Below, one piece after another: positions 1 through 5,975 of a stretch of DNA of 11,953 nucleotides (its first letter is position 1; each line of letters opens with the position of its first letter). The translations under genes and the position numbers were made by a program. The notes below the pieces were generated by a model, which saw nothing but the letters and a program-made list of their open reading frames with translations, searched no databases and was not told the origin of the DNA. The stretch comes from Thermodesulfobacteriota bacterium (GTDB lineage: Bacteria > Desulfobacterota > Desulfocorpusculales > Desulfocorpusculum). The stretch is from positions 1 to 11,953 of the forward strand of contig JAPWUY010000013.1 of NCBI GenBank assembly GCA_028275295.1, in the 5' to 3' direction.

Positions 1-929
1 CCCTCAAGGCGCTCCCTTTCGGGTTTCCCAAAGTCCTCGTCTCGAGCGCCGTTGCGATGCCAGCATACGCGACCAAGTTCTCCCAGTTTCTGGGCCTCAA
101 GGATATAACAGTGCTGAACACTGTGGTAGACACAGTGGGGATGAATCCCCTAGTCAAAGCCTTGATGGACAGTGCCTGCGGCATCATATGCGGCATGGTG
201 GAGGGCTGGGAGCCCATCGCCGAGCCGGAAAGGCCCACAGTGGCCATGACGGAGCTGGGCTTCTGTGACAAGGGAGCACAGCTCGTGAGGGATATCCTGA
301 TGAAGGACGGCTATGAGGTGATATCCTTTCACGCTACGGGTCTTGGGGATAGAGCTGCGGAGGAGCTCGTGGCCCAGGGGATATTTCAATGCTTCGTGGA
401 CCTCGTCCCAGCTGGCCTGAGCGAGCACCTCCTTGGCGGGAACAGGGATGCTGGTCCTGAGAGGCTCATGGGAGCAGTGAGAGCCGGAGTTCCCTATGTT
501 TTGGCTCCCTGTGGTTTCGATATGATAAGCTGCGGTCCCATAGAGAGAAGGGACAAGGCCGATCCCCTCTGGACCCAGAGGGGACTTGCCCAGAGGAAAC
601 TTCTGGTGCAAGATTCCATGCGGGTTCAAGCCAGAACAACGGCCCAAGAGATGGAGCTCATAGCCAAAGAAGTGGCCCAAAGGCTCAACAAGCATCCCAG
701 AAAGGAATCGGTGAAATTCCTCGTTCCCCTCAAGGGATTCTCTTCCCTGAGCGTGGAGGGGGGACCTCTGCACGATCCAGAGGCTGACTACGCGTTCGTG
801 AAATGCTTGAGGGAGAATCTATCGGAGGAGATAAGAGTTCGGGAGGTGGAGGCCAGTATAAACGAGCCCGCTTTCGCAGAAGCTGTGGCTGAATCTGTGA
901 AGGAGGCCCTGAGAAGCCTCAAGGCTTGA
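1..929 (+). CDS. UPF0261 (Tm-1-like) family protein, copy 1, 5'-truncated by window edge
   Basis: The reading frame is open from base 3 and already in homologous protein at the window edge (LKALPFGFPKV), so the ATG at 57 is internal. Aligned with the complete paralogue at 2611-3798, about 100 N-terminal residues are missing, including the N-terminal GTLDSKG-like segment and the glycine-rich loop. The visible part has the family landmarks in order: the LPFG-PKV-VS strand, a DITVLNTVVDTVGMN segment, a MTELGFCDKGA segment starting the second domain, a FHATGLGDRAAEEL segment, and near the C-terminus GGPLHDPEADYAF. UPF0261 proteins have two Rossmann-like domains and no settled biochemical role; the plant Tm-1 N-terminal domain of this family binds ATP. 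No signal peptide or membrane segment is visible. It lies 95 nt upstream of the CoA ligase. Family assignment is firm; function is unknown. Confidence 0.92.
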   Translation, partial: LKALPFGFPKVLVSSAVAMPAYATKFSQFLGLKDITVLNTVVDTVGMNPLVKALMDSACGIICGMVEGWEPIAEPERPTVAMTELGFCDKGAQLVRDILMKDGYEVISFHATGLGDRAAEELVAQGIFQCFVDLVPAGLSEHLLGGNRDAGPERLMGAVRAGVPYVLAPCGFDMISCGPIERRDKADPLWTQRGLAQRKLLVQDSMRVQARTTAQEMELIAKEVAQRLNKHPRKESVKFLVPLKGFSSLSVEGGPLHDPEADYAFVKCLRENLSEEIRVREVEASINEPAFAEAVAESVKEALRSLKA

Positions 930-955
930 CAAAAAGGAGCCCAGGGTCTTTCCTT

Positions 956-976
956 GGAAGCCCAAACGGGGCTTTC
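956..976 (+). promoter_or_regulatory. 8-bp stem-loop in the leader of the CoA ligase gene
   Basis: GGAAGCCC (956-963) pairs with GGGCTTTC (969-976) around a 5-nt loop AAACG; one pair is G-U. It sits 26 nt after the stop of the first UPF0261 gene and 48 nt before the ligase start. Only three T residues follow the GC core, so it is at best a weak terminator or attenuator, or an RNA-processing or stability element. Confidence 0.5.
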
Positions 977-1014
977 TCGGACAAACCTCGAGTTGAGAAG
1001 GAGTGGGCCTGGTG

Positions 1015-1022
1015 GGAGGTGA
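1015..1022 (+). promoter_or_regulatory. Shine-Dalgarno site fixing the ligase start
   Basis: GGAGGTGA lies just upstream of ATG 1025, with 5 nt between the GGAGG core and the start codon. It rules in 1025 over the in-frame TTG at 926, which would overlap the preceding gene and translate through the 956-976 hairpin. Confidence 0.85.
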
Positions 1023-1024
1023 CG

Positions 1025-2368
1025 ATGTGTACCCACGCTGACACCATGTGGAATCCCATCCTGGAGGCAATGGATGAGGAGAGGCTTCGTTCCCTACAAC
1101 TCAAGAAGTTCCAGAGGATACTTAGGTGGGCCTACGAGAGGTCCCCTTTTCACAGGAGGCTTTACAGGGAAGCCGGACTCGAGCCCGATGATGTGAGGAC
1201 CTTGGAAGACGTTGTCAAGGTGCCCAAGGTTGAGAAGTCCATGATGCGAGAGATCCAGTGCAAGGATCCTTACCCCTATGGTGAGCTCCTCTGTGTGGAT
1301 CTGGAGGAGGTCACCGAGTTTCGCCAGACAAGCGGCACAACAGGTCAGCCAGTCTACCAGGCGGACACCTGGGAGGATTGGGAATGGTGGTCGGAATGCT
1401 GGGCTTACATACTCTTTGCCCAGGGATATCGAAAGAGGGACAGGGTCTTCATCCCTTTCGGCTATAACGTTTTCGTGGCCTTCTGGGCTGGCCATTATGG
1501 GGCGGAGAAATTGGGATGTGAGGTGGTCCCTGGAGGAGTTCTCAGCACTGAGGCCAGGATCCTCAAGATGCAAGAGCTCAGGGCGACGGCCATGATGGGG
1601 ACGCCCACCTATATGCTCAACATGGCGGATGTGGCACGGACCAAACTCGGGATAGATCCTCCGAAGGATCTCTGGATCCGGAGGATAACCTGCGCTGGGG
1701 AGCCGGGGGCCAGCATCCCCGCGACCAAGAAGAGGATAGAGGAGGCATGGGGTGCAAAGGTCTTCGATCACGTGGGCGCAACGGAGATAGGGGCCTGGGG
1801 TTATGAGTGCCAGGAACAGCCAGGTGGTCTCCATGTCAATGAGGCCATGTTTCTCGTGGAGATAGAGGACCCGGAGACTGGGGAGAGTATCCACGAGCCT
1901 GGGAAAGTGGGCAAGATGGTCATCACGGCCTTCGACAGGATGGCCCAGCCATGCGTGAGGTTCGACTCCAAGGACCTCATCATGTGGGCGGATGAGCGAT
2001 GTCCGTGCGGGAGGACCTTCAGGCTCATAAAGGGTGGGGTTCTGGGGCGAGTGGACGACATAACAAAAGTCAAAGGGGTGCTTCTGGCCCCCACAGCCAT
2101 CGAGGAGGTCGTGCGATCGATTCCAGAACTGGCCGATGAGTACGAGGTGATAGTGACCAGAGAAGGGGACATGGACCGGATAGCCCTCAAAGTGGAGCTG
2201 AGGCCGGAGGCCCAGGGAAAAGAGCAGGAAGTGAGAGGGAGACTCGTGGACCAACTCAGACTGAAGACCAACTTGGGCTATGAGATCACCTTCCACCCTT
2301 ACGGGAGTTTGCCTCGATACGAGGGGAAGGCACGCAGGTTCAAGGATCTGAGAAAACAAGGAGGCTGA
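1025..2368 (+). CDS. Phenylacetate-CoA ligase-like (PaaK family) AMP-forming enzyme
   Basis: This 447-residue soluble protein belongs to the ANL superfamily, PaaK branch, whose members adenylate a carboxylic acid with ATP and transfer it to CoA. Landmarks: WNPILEAMDEERLRSLQ at the N-terminus and AYERSPFHRRLYREAGL, both typical of PaaK; the phosphate-binding loop TSGTTGQP at residues 102-109; the ATE motif at 252-254 (HVGATEIG); the adenine/ribose region FDSKDL; and a CPCGRTF turn at 326-332 followed by GRVDDITKVKGVLLAPTAIEE, the hinge and start of the C-terminal domain. Cys262, His270, Cys326 and Cys328 could form the metal site seen in some relatives, which is inference. The length is normal for PaaK. 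The start is fixed by a strong SD at 1015. The substrate is not readable from sequence; aromatic acids are a guess from the family and the nearby ubiX. The next gene starts 1 nt after the stop. Confidence 0.92.
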   Translation: MCTHADTMWNPILEAMDEERLRSLQLKKFQRILRWAYERSPFHRRLYREAGLEPDDVRTLEDVVKVPKVEKSMMREIQCKDPYPYGELLCVDLEEVTEFRQTSGTTGQPVYQADTWEDWEWWSECWAYILFAQGYRKRDRVFIPFGYNVFVAFWAGHYGAEKLGCEVVPGGVLSTEARILKMQELRATAMMGTPTYMLNMADVARTKLGIDPPKDLWIRRITCAGEPGASIPATKKRIEEAWGAKVFDHVGATEIGAWGYECQEQPGGLHVNEAMFLVEIEDPETGESIHEPGKVGKMVITAFDRMAQPCVRFDSKDLIMWADERCPCGRTFRLIKGGVLGRVDDITKVKGVLLAPTAIEEVVRSIPELADEYEVIVTREGDMDRIALKVELRPEAQGKEQEVRGRLVDQLRLKTNLGYEITFHPYGSLPRYEGKARRFKDLRKQGG

Positions 2369-2369
2369 G

Positions 2370-2570
2370 ATGGAAGAGGCTTCAGGGCAAAGGAGAGTTT
2401 CCGGGCCTGATCTCGAGATATTGGCGAGACTCGTAGCGAAGATAGAGGAAGCCGCTCACGAACTGGTGGAGAGGGCCTGTGGGATCCAAGCTATAGAGAG
2501 GAATGCTAGAAGAATCCTAGCAAGTAGCAGGATCCTGAGACTGAATGTGTGCGACCCGCTGGAGTTGTGA
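2370..2570 (+). CDS. Small helical protein of unknown family, 66 aa
   Basis: It starts one base after the ligase stop, with GGAGG at 2360-2364 as a well-placed ribosome binding site inside the end of the ligase gene, so translation is probably coupled. The product is acidic to neutral, without signal peptide or membrane segment. Residues about 12-58 look like one or two amphipathic helices (DLEILARLVAKIEEAAHELV, then IQAIERNARRILASSRILRL) and could form a coiled coil. Two cysteines are present (in RACGI and NVCDP). The C-terminal part RILASSRILRLNVCDPLEL looks conserved-like and is the region to search with. I do not recognise a named family. Its position between ligase and UPF0261 suggests a partner or accessory subunit, which is inference. 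The coding potential is supported by tight spacing and by codon use like its neighbours. Confidence 0.75.
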   Translation: MEEASGQRRVSGPDLEILARLVAKIEEAAHELVERACGIQAIERNARRILASSRILRLNVCDPLEL

Positions 2571-2610
2571 GCGCCTCTCCTCCATTTTTCCAGGCATAGG
2601 GTATCTCGCC

Positions 2611-3798
2611 ATGTCCACCATAGCTGTGATTGGCACACTGGACTCCAAGGGAAAGGAGCATGCCTTCCTCAAGGAGGCCATAACGAGAAGGGGGATGAAT
2701 GTCCTCACAGTGAATTTGGGGACCAAGGGCGAGCCAGAGCTCCCTCCGGACCTGGACTTGGGGCTGAGGGGTCGAATCCCGAGGGAGAGGGCCATAGAGG
2801 AGGTGATCCGCAAGGCCAAAAGCGAGCTTCAGGCACTTTGCCTGCAAGGGAGGATCGCTGGGGTCATCTCGTGTGGGGGTGGGACAGGGACCTACATGGC
2901 CACTTCTGTCATGAGGGCTCTCCCCTTTGGCATTCCCAAAGTGATGGTCTCCACAGTTGCGTCCAGGGACCTATCCCAGACCGTCTCGACATCGGACATC
3001 ACAGTGATACACAGCGTGGCTGATGTGGCTGGCATAAATTTCATCACCGGAACGATTCTCGAGCAAGCAGCATCGGCCATATGTGCCATGGCTAAGGTCA
3101 GGTGGGTGGAGAGGCCTTCGAGGGGGAGGGTGGCCGTTAGCAATTTCGGGTTCACCTCCCTCGGTGCGGAGAGGATAAGGGGGATAATGGAAGAGAGGGG
3201 ATTCGAGGTGATCCTTTTTCACACGAATGGCACAGGGGGGAGAGCCATGGAGGAGATGGCAAGGGATGGATACTTTCAAGGTATACTGGATCTTGCCCTC
3301 CACGAGCTCGCGGACGAGATGATGGGTGGATACTGCAAGGGAGCGGGCGCCCAGAGGCTCTCCCTGGAGGGAGCCAACTCCATACCAAGGGTCGTGGTGC
3401 CAGGGGGGTTGGACTGTGCTGTTTTGGAGTTCCATCGGGACTCGATCCCTCAAGGTTACGCCCAGCGGAAGATATATTTCTACGACTTCAGGTCAGCCAT
3501 AGGATTGACCCCAGAGGAATCGGCTTCCCTCGGAGAGGAGGTGGCGAGAAGGCTCAATCTTTTCTCTGGACCAGTCAAGGTCTTGGTGCCAGAGGGAGGC
3601 TGGTCCGAGGCCGATGGTCCTGGAAGACCCCTTCACGATCCAGAGGCGAGGAAGGCCTTCCTTGTAAGGTTGAAGGAAGTGCTCTCCGGGGGGATCGAGG
3701 TGGAGGAGGTGCCGGCCCACATAAACGATGAAAAATTCGCTATGAGGGCCGTAGAGGTAATGGAAGAACTTTTGGTCCGGGGAAGGGGGAGACCATGA
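2611..3798 (+). CDS. UPF0261 (Tm-1-like) family protein, copy 2, complete
   Basis: Complete 395-residue member of the UPF0261 family, close to the usual length of about 400. Residues 1-16 (MSTIAVIGTLDSKGKE) match the family N-terminus and decide the start at 2611. The frame is open upstream to an ATG at 2545, but that would overlap the previous gene and add 22 residues unlike the family. A glycine-rich loop GGGTGT at residues 89-94, the LPFG-PKV-VST strand, TSDITVIHSVADVAGIN, a SNFGFTSLGAERI segment opening the second domain, FHTNGTGGRAMEEM, and GRPLHDPEARKAF near the C-terminus follow in order. The ribosome binding site is poor (an AGGG about 10 nt upstream), unlike its neighbours. It overlaps the next gene by ATGA. 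The function of the family is not established; nucleotide binding is likely from the fold and from Tm-1. It is a divergent paralogue of the gene at 1-929. Confidence 0.93.
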   Translation: MSTIAVIGTLDSKGKEHAFLKEAITRRGMNVLTVNLGTKGEPELPPDLDLGLRGRIPRERAIEEVIRKAKSELQALCLQGRIAGVISCGGGTGTYMATSVMRALPFGIPKVMVSTVASRDLSQTVSTSDITVIHSVADVAGINFITGTILEQAASAICAMAKVRWVERPSRGRVAVSNFGFTSLGAERIRGIMEERGFEVILFHTNGTGGRAMEEMARDGYFQGILDLALHELADEMMGGYCKGAGAQRLSLEGANSIPRVVVPGGLDCAVLEFHRDSIPQGYAQRKIYFYDFRSAIGLTPEESASLGEEVARRLNLFSGPVKVLVPEGGWSEADGPGRPLHDPEARKAFLVRLKEVLSGGIEVEEVPAHINDEKFAMRAVEVMEELLVRGRGRP

Positions 3799-4472
3799 TA
3801 ATTCGCAATTGGATGAAGCGAGATCCAGTGACCATGTCGAGCGATGCCCTTCTCACTGAGGCGAGGCAGATAGTGGACAGGCATGGTCTCAGGTACGTGG
3901 CGGTTGTGGACAATGGGGTCCTCAGGGGAATCCTCAGGAGAAGGGATCTCTATGAAGCCGCGATGCAGGTGACCTCCAAGCAGAGCGTATACGAGCTCAA
4001 ATATTTCAACGAACGTCTCAAAGTGAAGGACTTGATGATAAGAAAGCCAAAGACCATCCAAGCAGATGAGCCAGTGGAAGAGGCCATGAGAAAGGGATCC
4101 CAATTGGGTGTGAGCTTCTTCCCAGTGATGGATGGAGATCGCCTGGTGGGAACGGTTTCCTATGAGGAGATATTCGAGACCTTCGCACAAGTGCTTGGAG
4201 TGAGGGAGAAGTGGGTTGGAATTACCCTCCAGGATGTGGAGGTTGGCCCAGGCACCATAAGACATATAGCGGAGCTGACAGAGGCTGCTGGAGGGACCTT
4301 GAGGAGCGTTTTCACGCTCCGCCAGTCGGAAAAGAGAGGAGAAAAGGTCGTGCTCAGGGTGGCCACGGAGGAGCCGAGGAAGGTTCTGGAAAAGCTGAGG
4401 GAAGCCGGTTACACCATAATGGAAGTGGAGCGACCAGAGGGTAAGGGTGCGGGGAATGGCGCAGAGGGTTGA
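3795..4472 (+). CDS. CBS-CBS-ACT domain protein, AcuB-like
   Basis: 225 residues, starting in an ATGA overlap with the second UPF0261 gene, so the two are probably translationally coupled. Two CBS domains occupy about residues 5-56 (NWMKRDPVTMSSDALLTEAR to GILRRRDLYEA) and 76-133 (VKDLMIRKPKTIQADEPVEE to GTVSYEEIFETF). An ACT-like domain follows at about 140-212 (GITLQDVEVGPGTIRHIAEL to LREAGYTIMEVER). This order is that of AcuB-type proteins. CBS pairs bind adenine nucleotides (AMP, ATP, SAM) and ACT domains bind small ligands, so a cytosolic energy- or ligand-sensing regulator is the likely role. The target is unknown; in this operon it may tune the AMP-forming ligase or its partners, which is inference. 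The C-terminal tail (GKGAGNGAEG) looks disordered. Confidence 0.88.
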   Translation: MIIRNWMKRDPVTMSSDALLTEARQIVDRHGLRYVAVVDNGVLRGILRRRDLYEAAMQVTSKQSVYELKYFNERLKVKDLMIRKPKTIQADEPVEEAMRKGSQLGVSFFPVMDGDRLVGTVSYEEIFETFAQVLGVREKWVGITLQDVEVGPGTIRHIAELTEAAGGTLRSVFTLRQSEKRGEKVVLRVATEEPRKVLEKLREAGYTIMEVERPEGKGAGNGAEG

Positions 4473-4473
4473 G

Positions 4474-5061
4474 ATGGGAGGTCCTGAGGGGAATGGTCCT
4501 AGGCGGGTCATAGTGGGGATAACTGGGGCAAGTGGAGTCATATATGCTATCGAACTCCTCAGGGCATTGGGGAGGGCAGGGATCGAGACTCATCTGGTCA
4601 TGACCGATGCAGCCAAGAAGACCATAGAGCTGGAGACTCCTTTTTCGGCAGAGGAAGTGGGAGAGCTAGCATACAGGGTGCACGATATAGGAGACCACGC
4701 TGCCCCCATTGCGAGCGGATCCTTTCTCACCGAGGGAATGGCGGTTGTGCCTTGCACCATAAAGACTCTTTCCGCAATTGTCCATTCGTACAATGAGAAC
4801 CTTCTAGTTCGTGCAGCGGATGTTTGCTTGAAGGAGGGGAGGAAACTGATTCTGGCTGTGAGGGAAACGCCCCTTCACTTGGGTCATCTGAGGCTCATGT
4901 GCCAAGCTGCAGAGCTGGGGGCCGTAATCCTCCCCCCCATGCCTGGCTTCTACCATAGGCCCTCGTCGATGGAGGAGATGGTCCTTCACATAGTGGGAAA
5001 GATAATGGATCAGTTCTCGCTGCCCCATGACCTCTTCAGGAGGTGGCAGGGACCGTCATGA
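4474..5061 (+). CDS. ubiX: UbiX-family flavin prenyltransferase
   Basis: 195 residues. UbiX joins a dimethylallyl group to FMN to make prenyl-FMN, the cofactor of UbiD-type (de)carboxylases. The flavin-binding start GITGASG is at residues 15-21 with the conserved Ser20. Arg113 (LVRAADVCLKE), Arg130-Glu131 (RETPLHL) and Tyr160 (MPGFYHRP) fall in the positions of the active-site residues known in Pseudomonas UbiX, with constant offset. Lys176 (VGKIMDQF) stands where many homologues have Arg. The start at 4474, one base after the CBS gene stop with GAGGG upstream, gives normal length. ATG 4456 and GTG 4447 are in-frame alternatives overlapping the upstream gene. No UbiD is in the window, so the partner enzyme must be elsewhere. 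It is the last clear gene of the operon. Confidence 0.92.
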   Translation: MGGPEGNGPRRVIVGITGASGVIYAIELLRALGRAGIETHLVMTDAAKKTIELETPFSAEEVGELAYRVHDIGDHAAPIASGSFLTEGMAVVPCTIKTLSAIVHSYNENLLVRAADVCLKEGRKLILAVRETPLHLGHLRLMCQAAELGAVILPPMPGFYHRPSSMEEMVLHIVGKIMDQFSLPHDLFRRWQGPS

Positions 5062-5171
5062 AAAAAGGAGAGGAAGGAGATCTCTGTCGAGTTCCCGGCA
5101 TAAGGGGAAAGAACCAAAGACGAGCTCCCAGGGTTTGGTTCCAGAAGATAGAGAAGATGCCAATGGGATAA
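5058..5171 (+). CDS. Possible 37-aa micropeptide in ATGA overlap with ubiX
   Basis: An ATG at 5058 overlaps the ubiX stop (ATGA), the same arrangement as the CBS gene has with UPF0261. The frame runs 37 codons to TAA at 5169-5171 and gives a basic peptide (MKKGEEGDLCRVPGIRGK at the start, RRAPRVWFQKIEKMPMG at the end). GGCAGG at 5045-5050 could act as a ribosome binding site. I recognise no family and there is no hydrophobic segment. A 31-nt hairpin (5111-5141) lies inside it. It may be a real coupled peptide, a decayed gene start or chance. Confidence 0.25.
   Translation: MKKGEEGDLCRVPGIRGKNQRRAPRVWFQKIEKMPMG
5111..5141 (+). repeat. 8-bp inverted repeat downstream of ubiX
   Basis: GAACCAAA (5111-5118) is the exact reverse complement of TTTGGTTC (5134-5141), with 15 nt between. 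It begins 50 nt after the ubiX stop and could mark the 3' end of the operon transcript. The lack of a following T tract argues against a classical intrinsic terminator. Confidence 0.4.
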
Positions 5172-5380
5172 CTCGGCAATCGACCCAAGAAGAAAAACGC
5201 CTCTTTTCTCGGTCTTAGGCCTTTTGCCCGTCTAAGTGGGACGGAACCCAGTCTCCCTTGAAATTTGGGGGCTTGAGCCCTTGGAGTCGAGGGCCTCGAA
5301 GAAAAGTCCCCGAGGGAATGGGGGCGGATCCTTACCTTCTGATTCAGCTTCTATTCAAAACGTTCGTTTGGGATTAGGAC

Positions 5381-5438
5381 TTGGGCAACAGTGGGCCTGT
5401 GAACCCAATCCCCTCTCGAGGCGTCTCATTCTGAGAGC
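5381..5438 (+). other. Two adjacent stem-loops in the long intergenic region
   Basis: The first (5381-5408) has TTGGG paired with CCCAA and an inner ACAG/CTGT stem. The second (5421-5438) pairs GC plus TCTCA with TGAGAGC around loop TTC, with one bulged G. A run of five T residues (5449-5453) follows the second by 10 nt. They could be part of a transcribed leader or a degenerate terminator. Confidence 0.35.
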
Positions 5439-5533
5439 GGTTTGGAACTTTTTCGGAGGTCGGGTGTCAAAAAAAATAACCGCGGGTTCCGCTCCCCCCT
5501 GGAAGGTTGTCCTCGAGTGATTAGACTGAATTT

Positions 5534-5555
5534 GGCTTCCTATTGAAAAGAAGCC
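5534..5555 (+). repeat. 6-bp stem-loop in leader of the four-Cys gene
   Basis: GGCTTC (5534-5539) pairs exactly with GAAGCC (5550-5555) around a 10-nt A-rich loop. It lies about 80 nt before the start codon at 5635. Confidence 0.35.
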
Positions 5556-5598
5556 CGCTCCCGAGAGGGGAAAGGAAATCCTGGATCAAGAGATTTTT

Positions 5599-5614
5599 GG
5601 GGGCAACTGCCCCT
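5599..5614 (+). promoter_or_regulatory. GC-rich hairpin directly upstream of the ribosome binding site
   Basis: GGGGC (5600-5604) pairs with GCCCC (5609-5613) around tetraloop AACT, with an extra G-U pair at 5599/5614. It ends 2 nt before the SD segment (GGAGG 5617-5621, AAGGAG 5621-5626) of the gene at 5635. No T tract follows, so a role in translation or RNA stability is likelier than termination. Confidence 0.5.
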
Positions 5615-5634
5615 TGGAGGAAGGAGTGGTGGAA

Positions 5635-5940
5635 ATGGTGACGGTCAACGAGAACGAAATTGCCAGGTGGATCGAAGAGCATCAGAGGGAGATGATAATC
5701 TGTCCACATCAACCGGGCCTTCTTCTCATATCGAAGAAGGCCTGCATCAAGCGCTACAAGGCTGCCCTGGGGAGGGCCTTCGAGACCATCTCAGAGGATG
5801 ATTCCTTCCACTATGTCCTGAAGAAAGGTCTCAGCCTGTGCGAGGGATGCCCCATAGGAAGAAAGCTCGTGGAAGAAGAGAAGAGGTCTGCCTCCCCCCA
5901 AGGGGAGCCCATGGAAAAAGAAGCTAGCCAGCAGTCCTGA
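5635..5940 (+). CDS. Small four-cysteine protein, putative metal-binding, 101 aa
   Basis: The start at ATG 5635 is chosen because AAGGAG at 5621-5626 lies 8 nt upstream; an in-frame TTG at 5614 falls inside a hairpin. The sequence has an N-terminal helix (NENEIARWIEEHQREM), then C23-P-H25 and C37 (ICPHQPGLLLISKKACIKRY), a helical stretch, and a C69-x2-C72 pair (LCEGCPIGRK). The last 20 residues are polar and probably disordered (SASPQGEPMEKEASQQS). The four cysteines with spacing 13-31-2 between them suggest a zinc site or possibly an Fe-S cluster; this is inference. I do not recognise a named family, though short proteins with a CP...C...C-x2-CP pattern are common in Desulfobacterota. No transmembrane segment is visible. 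It stands alone between two long structured non-coding stretches. Confidence 0.75.
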   Translation: MVTVNENEIARWIEEHQREMIICPHQPGLLLISKKACIKRYKAALGRAFETISEDDSFHYVLKKGLSLCEGCPIGRKLVEEEKRSASPQGEPMEKEASQQS

Positions 5941-5975
5941 GATCTCCCTCTGAAAAGGCGCTCTGGAAAGAAGAT

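Larger units (their letters stand above)
5062..5634 (+). other. About 570-nt non-coding stretch rich in small inverted repeats
   Basis: Apart from the doubtful micropeptide, I find no credible gene here. The open frame at 5236-5520 has a GTG start, no good ribosome binding site, no recognisable motif and codon use unlike the neighbours. Inverted repeats seen in order: 5111-5118 with 5134-5141 (GAACCAAA/TTTGGTTC); 5187-5196 with 5204-5216 (AT-rich, one bulge); 5269-5272 with 5277-5280 (GGGC/GCCC); 5287-5292 with 5294-5299 (TCGAGG/CCTCGA); 5381-5385 with 5404-5408 plus inner 5388-5391 with 5397-5400; 5421-5428 with 5432-5438 (GC, bulge, TCTCA, then TGAGAGC); 5534-5539 with 5550-5555 (GGCTTC/GAAGCC); 5600-5604 with 5609-5613. 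None is followed by a clear T tract. I see no convincing promoter boxes, but the operon above must end and the next gene begin here. Confidence 0.55.

Noticed and set aside
926..1024. N-terminal extension of the ligase from TTG 926
   Set aside because: It overlaps the preceding gene, reads through a stem-loop, and adds residues unlike PaaK, while ATG 1025 has a strong, well-spaced SD.
1094..2359. 421-codon open frame on the minus strand antisense to the CoA ligase
   Set aside because: The + strand protein matches the PaaK family over its whole length. The antisense translation has no recognisable motif, is rich in His, Pro and Leu as expected from the complement of purine-rich codons, and lacks a ribosome binding site.
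2545..2610. N-terminal extension of the second UPF0261 protein from ATG 2545
   Set aside because: The family N-terminus begins at MSTIAVIGTLDSKG; the extension overlaps the small gene and has no family similarity.
3633..4541. 302-codon open frame on the minus strand
   Set aside because: It crosses three well-supported + strand genes and shows the same composition artefact as other antisense frames.
5187..5216. AT-rich hairpin as intrinsic terminator of the ubiX operon
   Set aside because: The stem is mostly A-T with a bulge and is not followed by a T run; it is listed only as an inverted repeat.
5295..5330. Faint likeness to the RNase P RNA GAGGAAAGTCC segment
   Set aside because: Only a few bases agree, the matching distal conserved segment is absent, and the region is too short between unrelated repeats.
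5465..5493. Minus-strand terminator (small stem near 5479-5489 with a following T run on that strand)
   Set aside because: The stem has only about four pairs and there is no minus-strand gene that would need it.
5478..5497. GGTTCCGCTCC resembling a tRNA T-loop
   Set aside because: The purine expected after GGTTC is missing and no acceptor, D or anticodon stems can be built around it.
5236..5520. 94-codon + strand open frame in the long intergenic region
   Set aside because: GTG start without a good ribosome binding site, no motif, low-complexity composition and codon use unlike neighbouring genes; it spans several inverted repeats.
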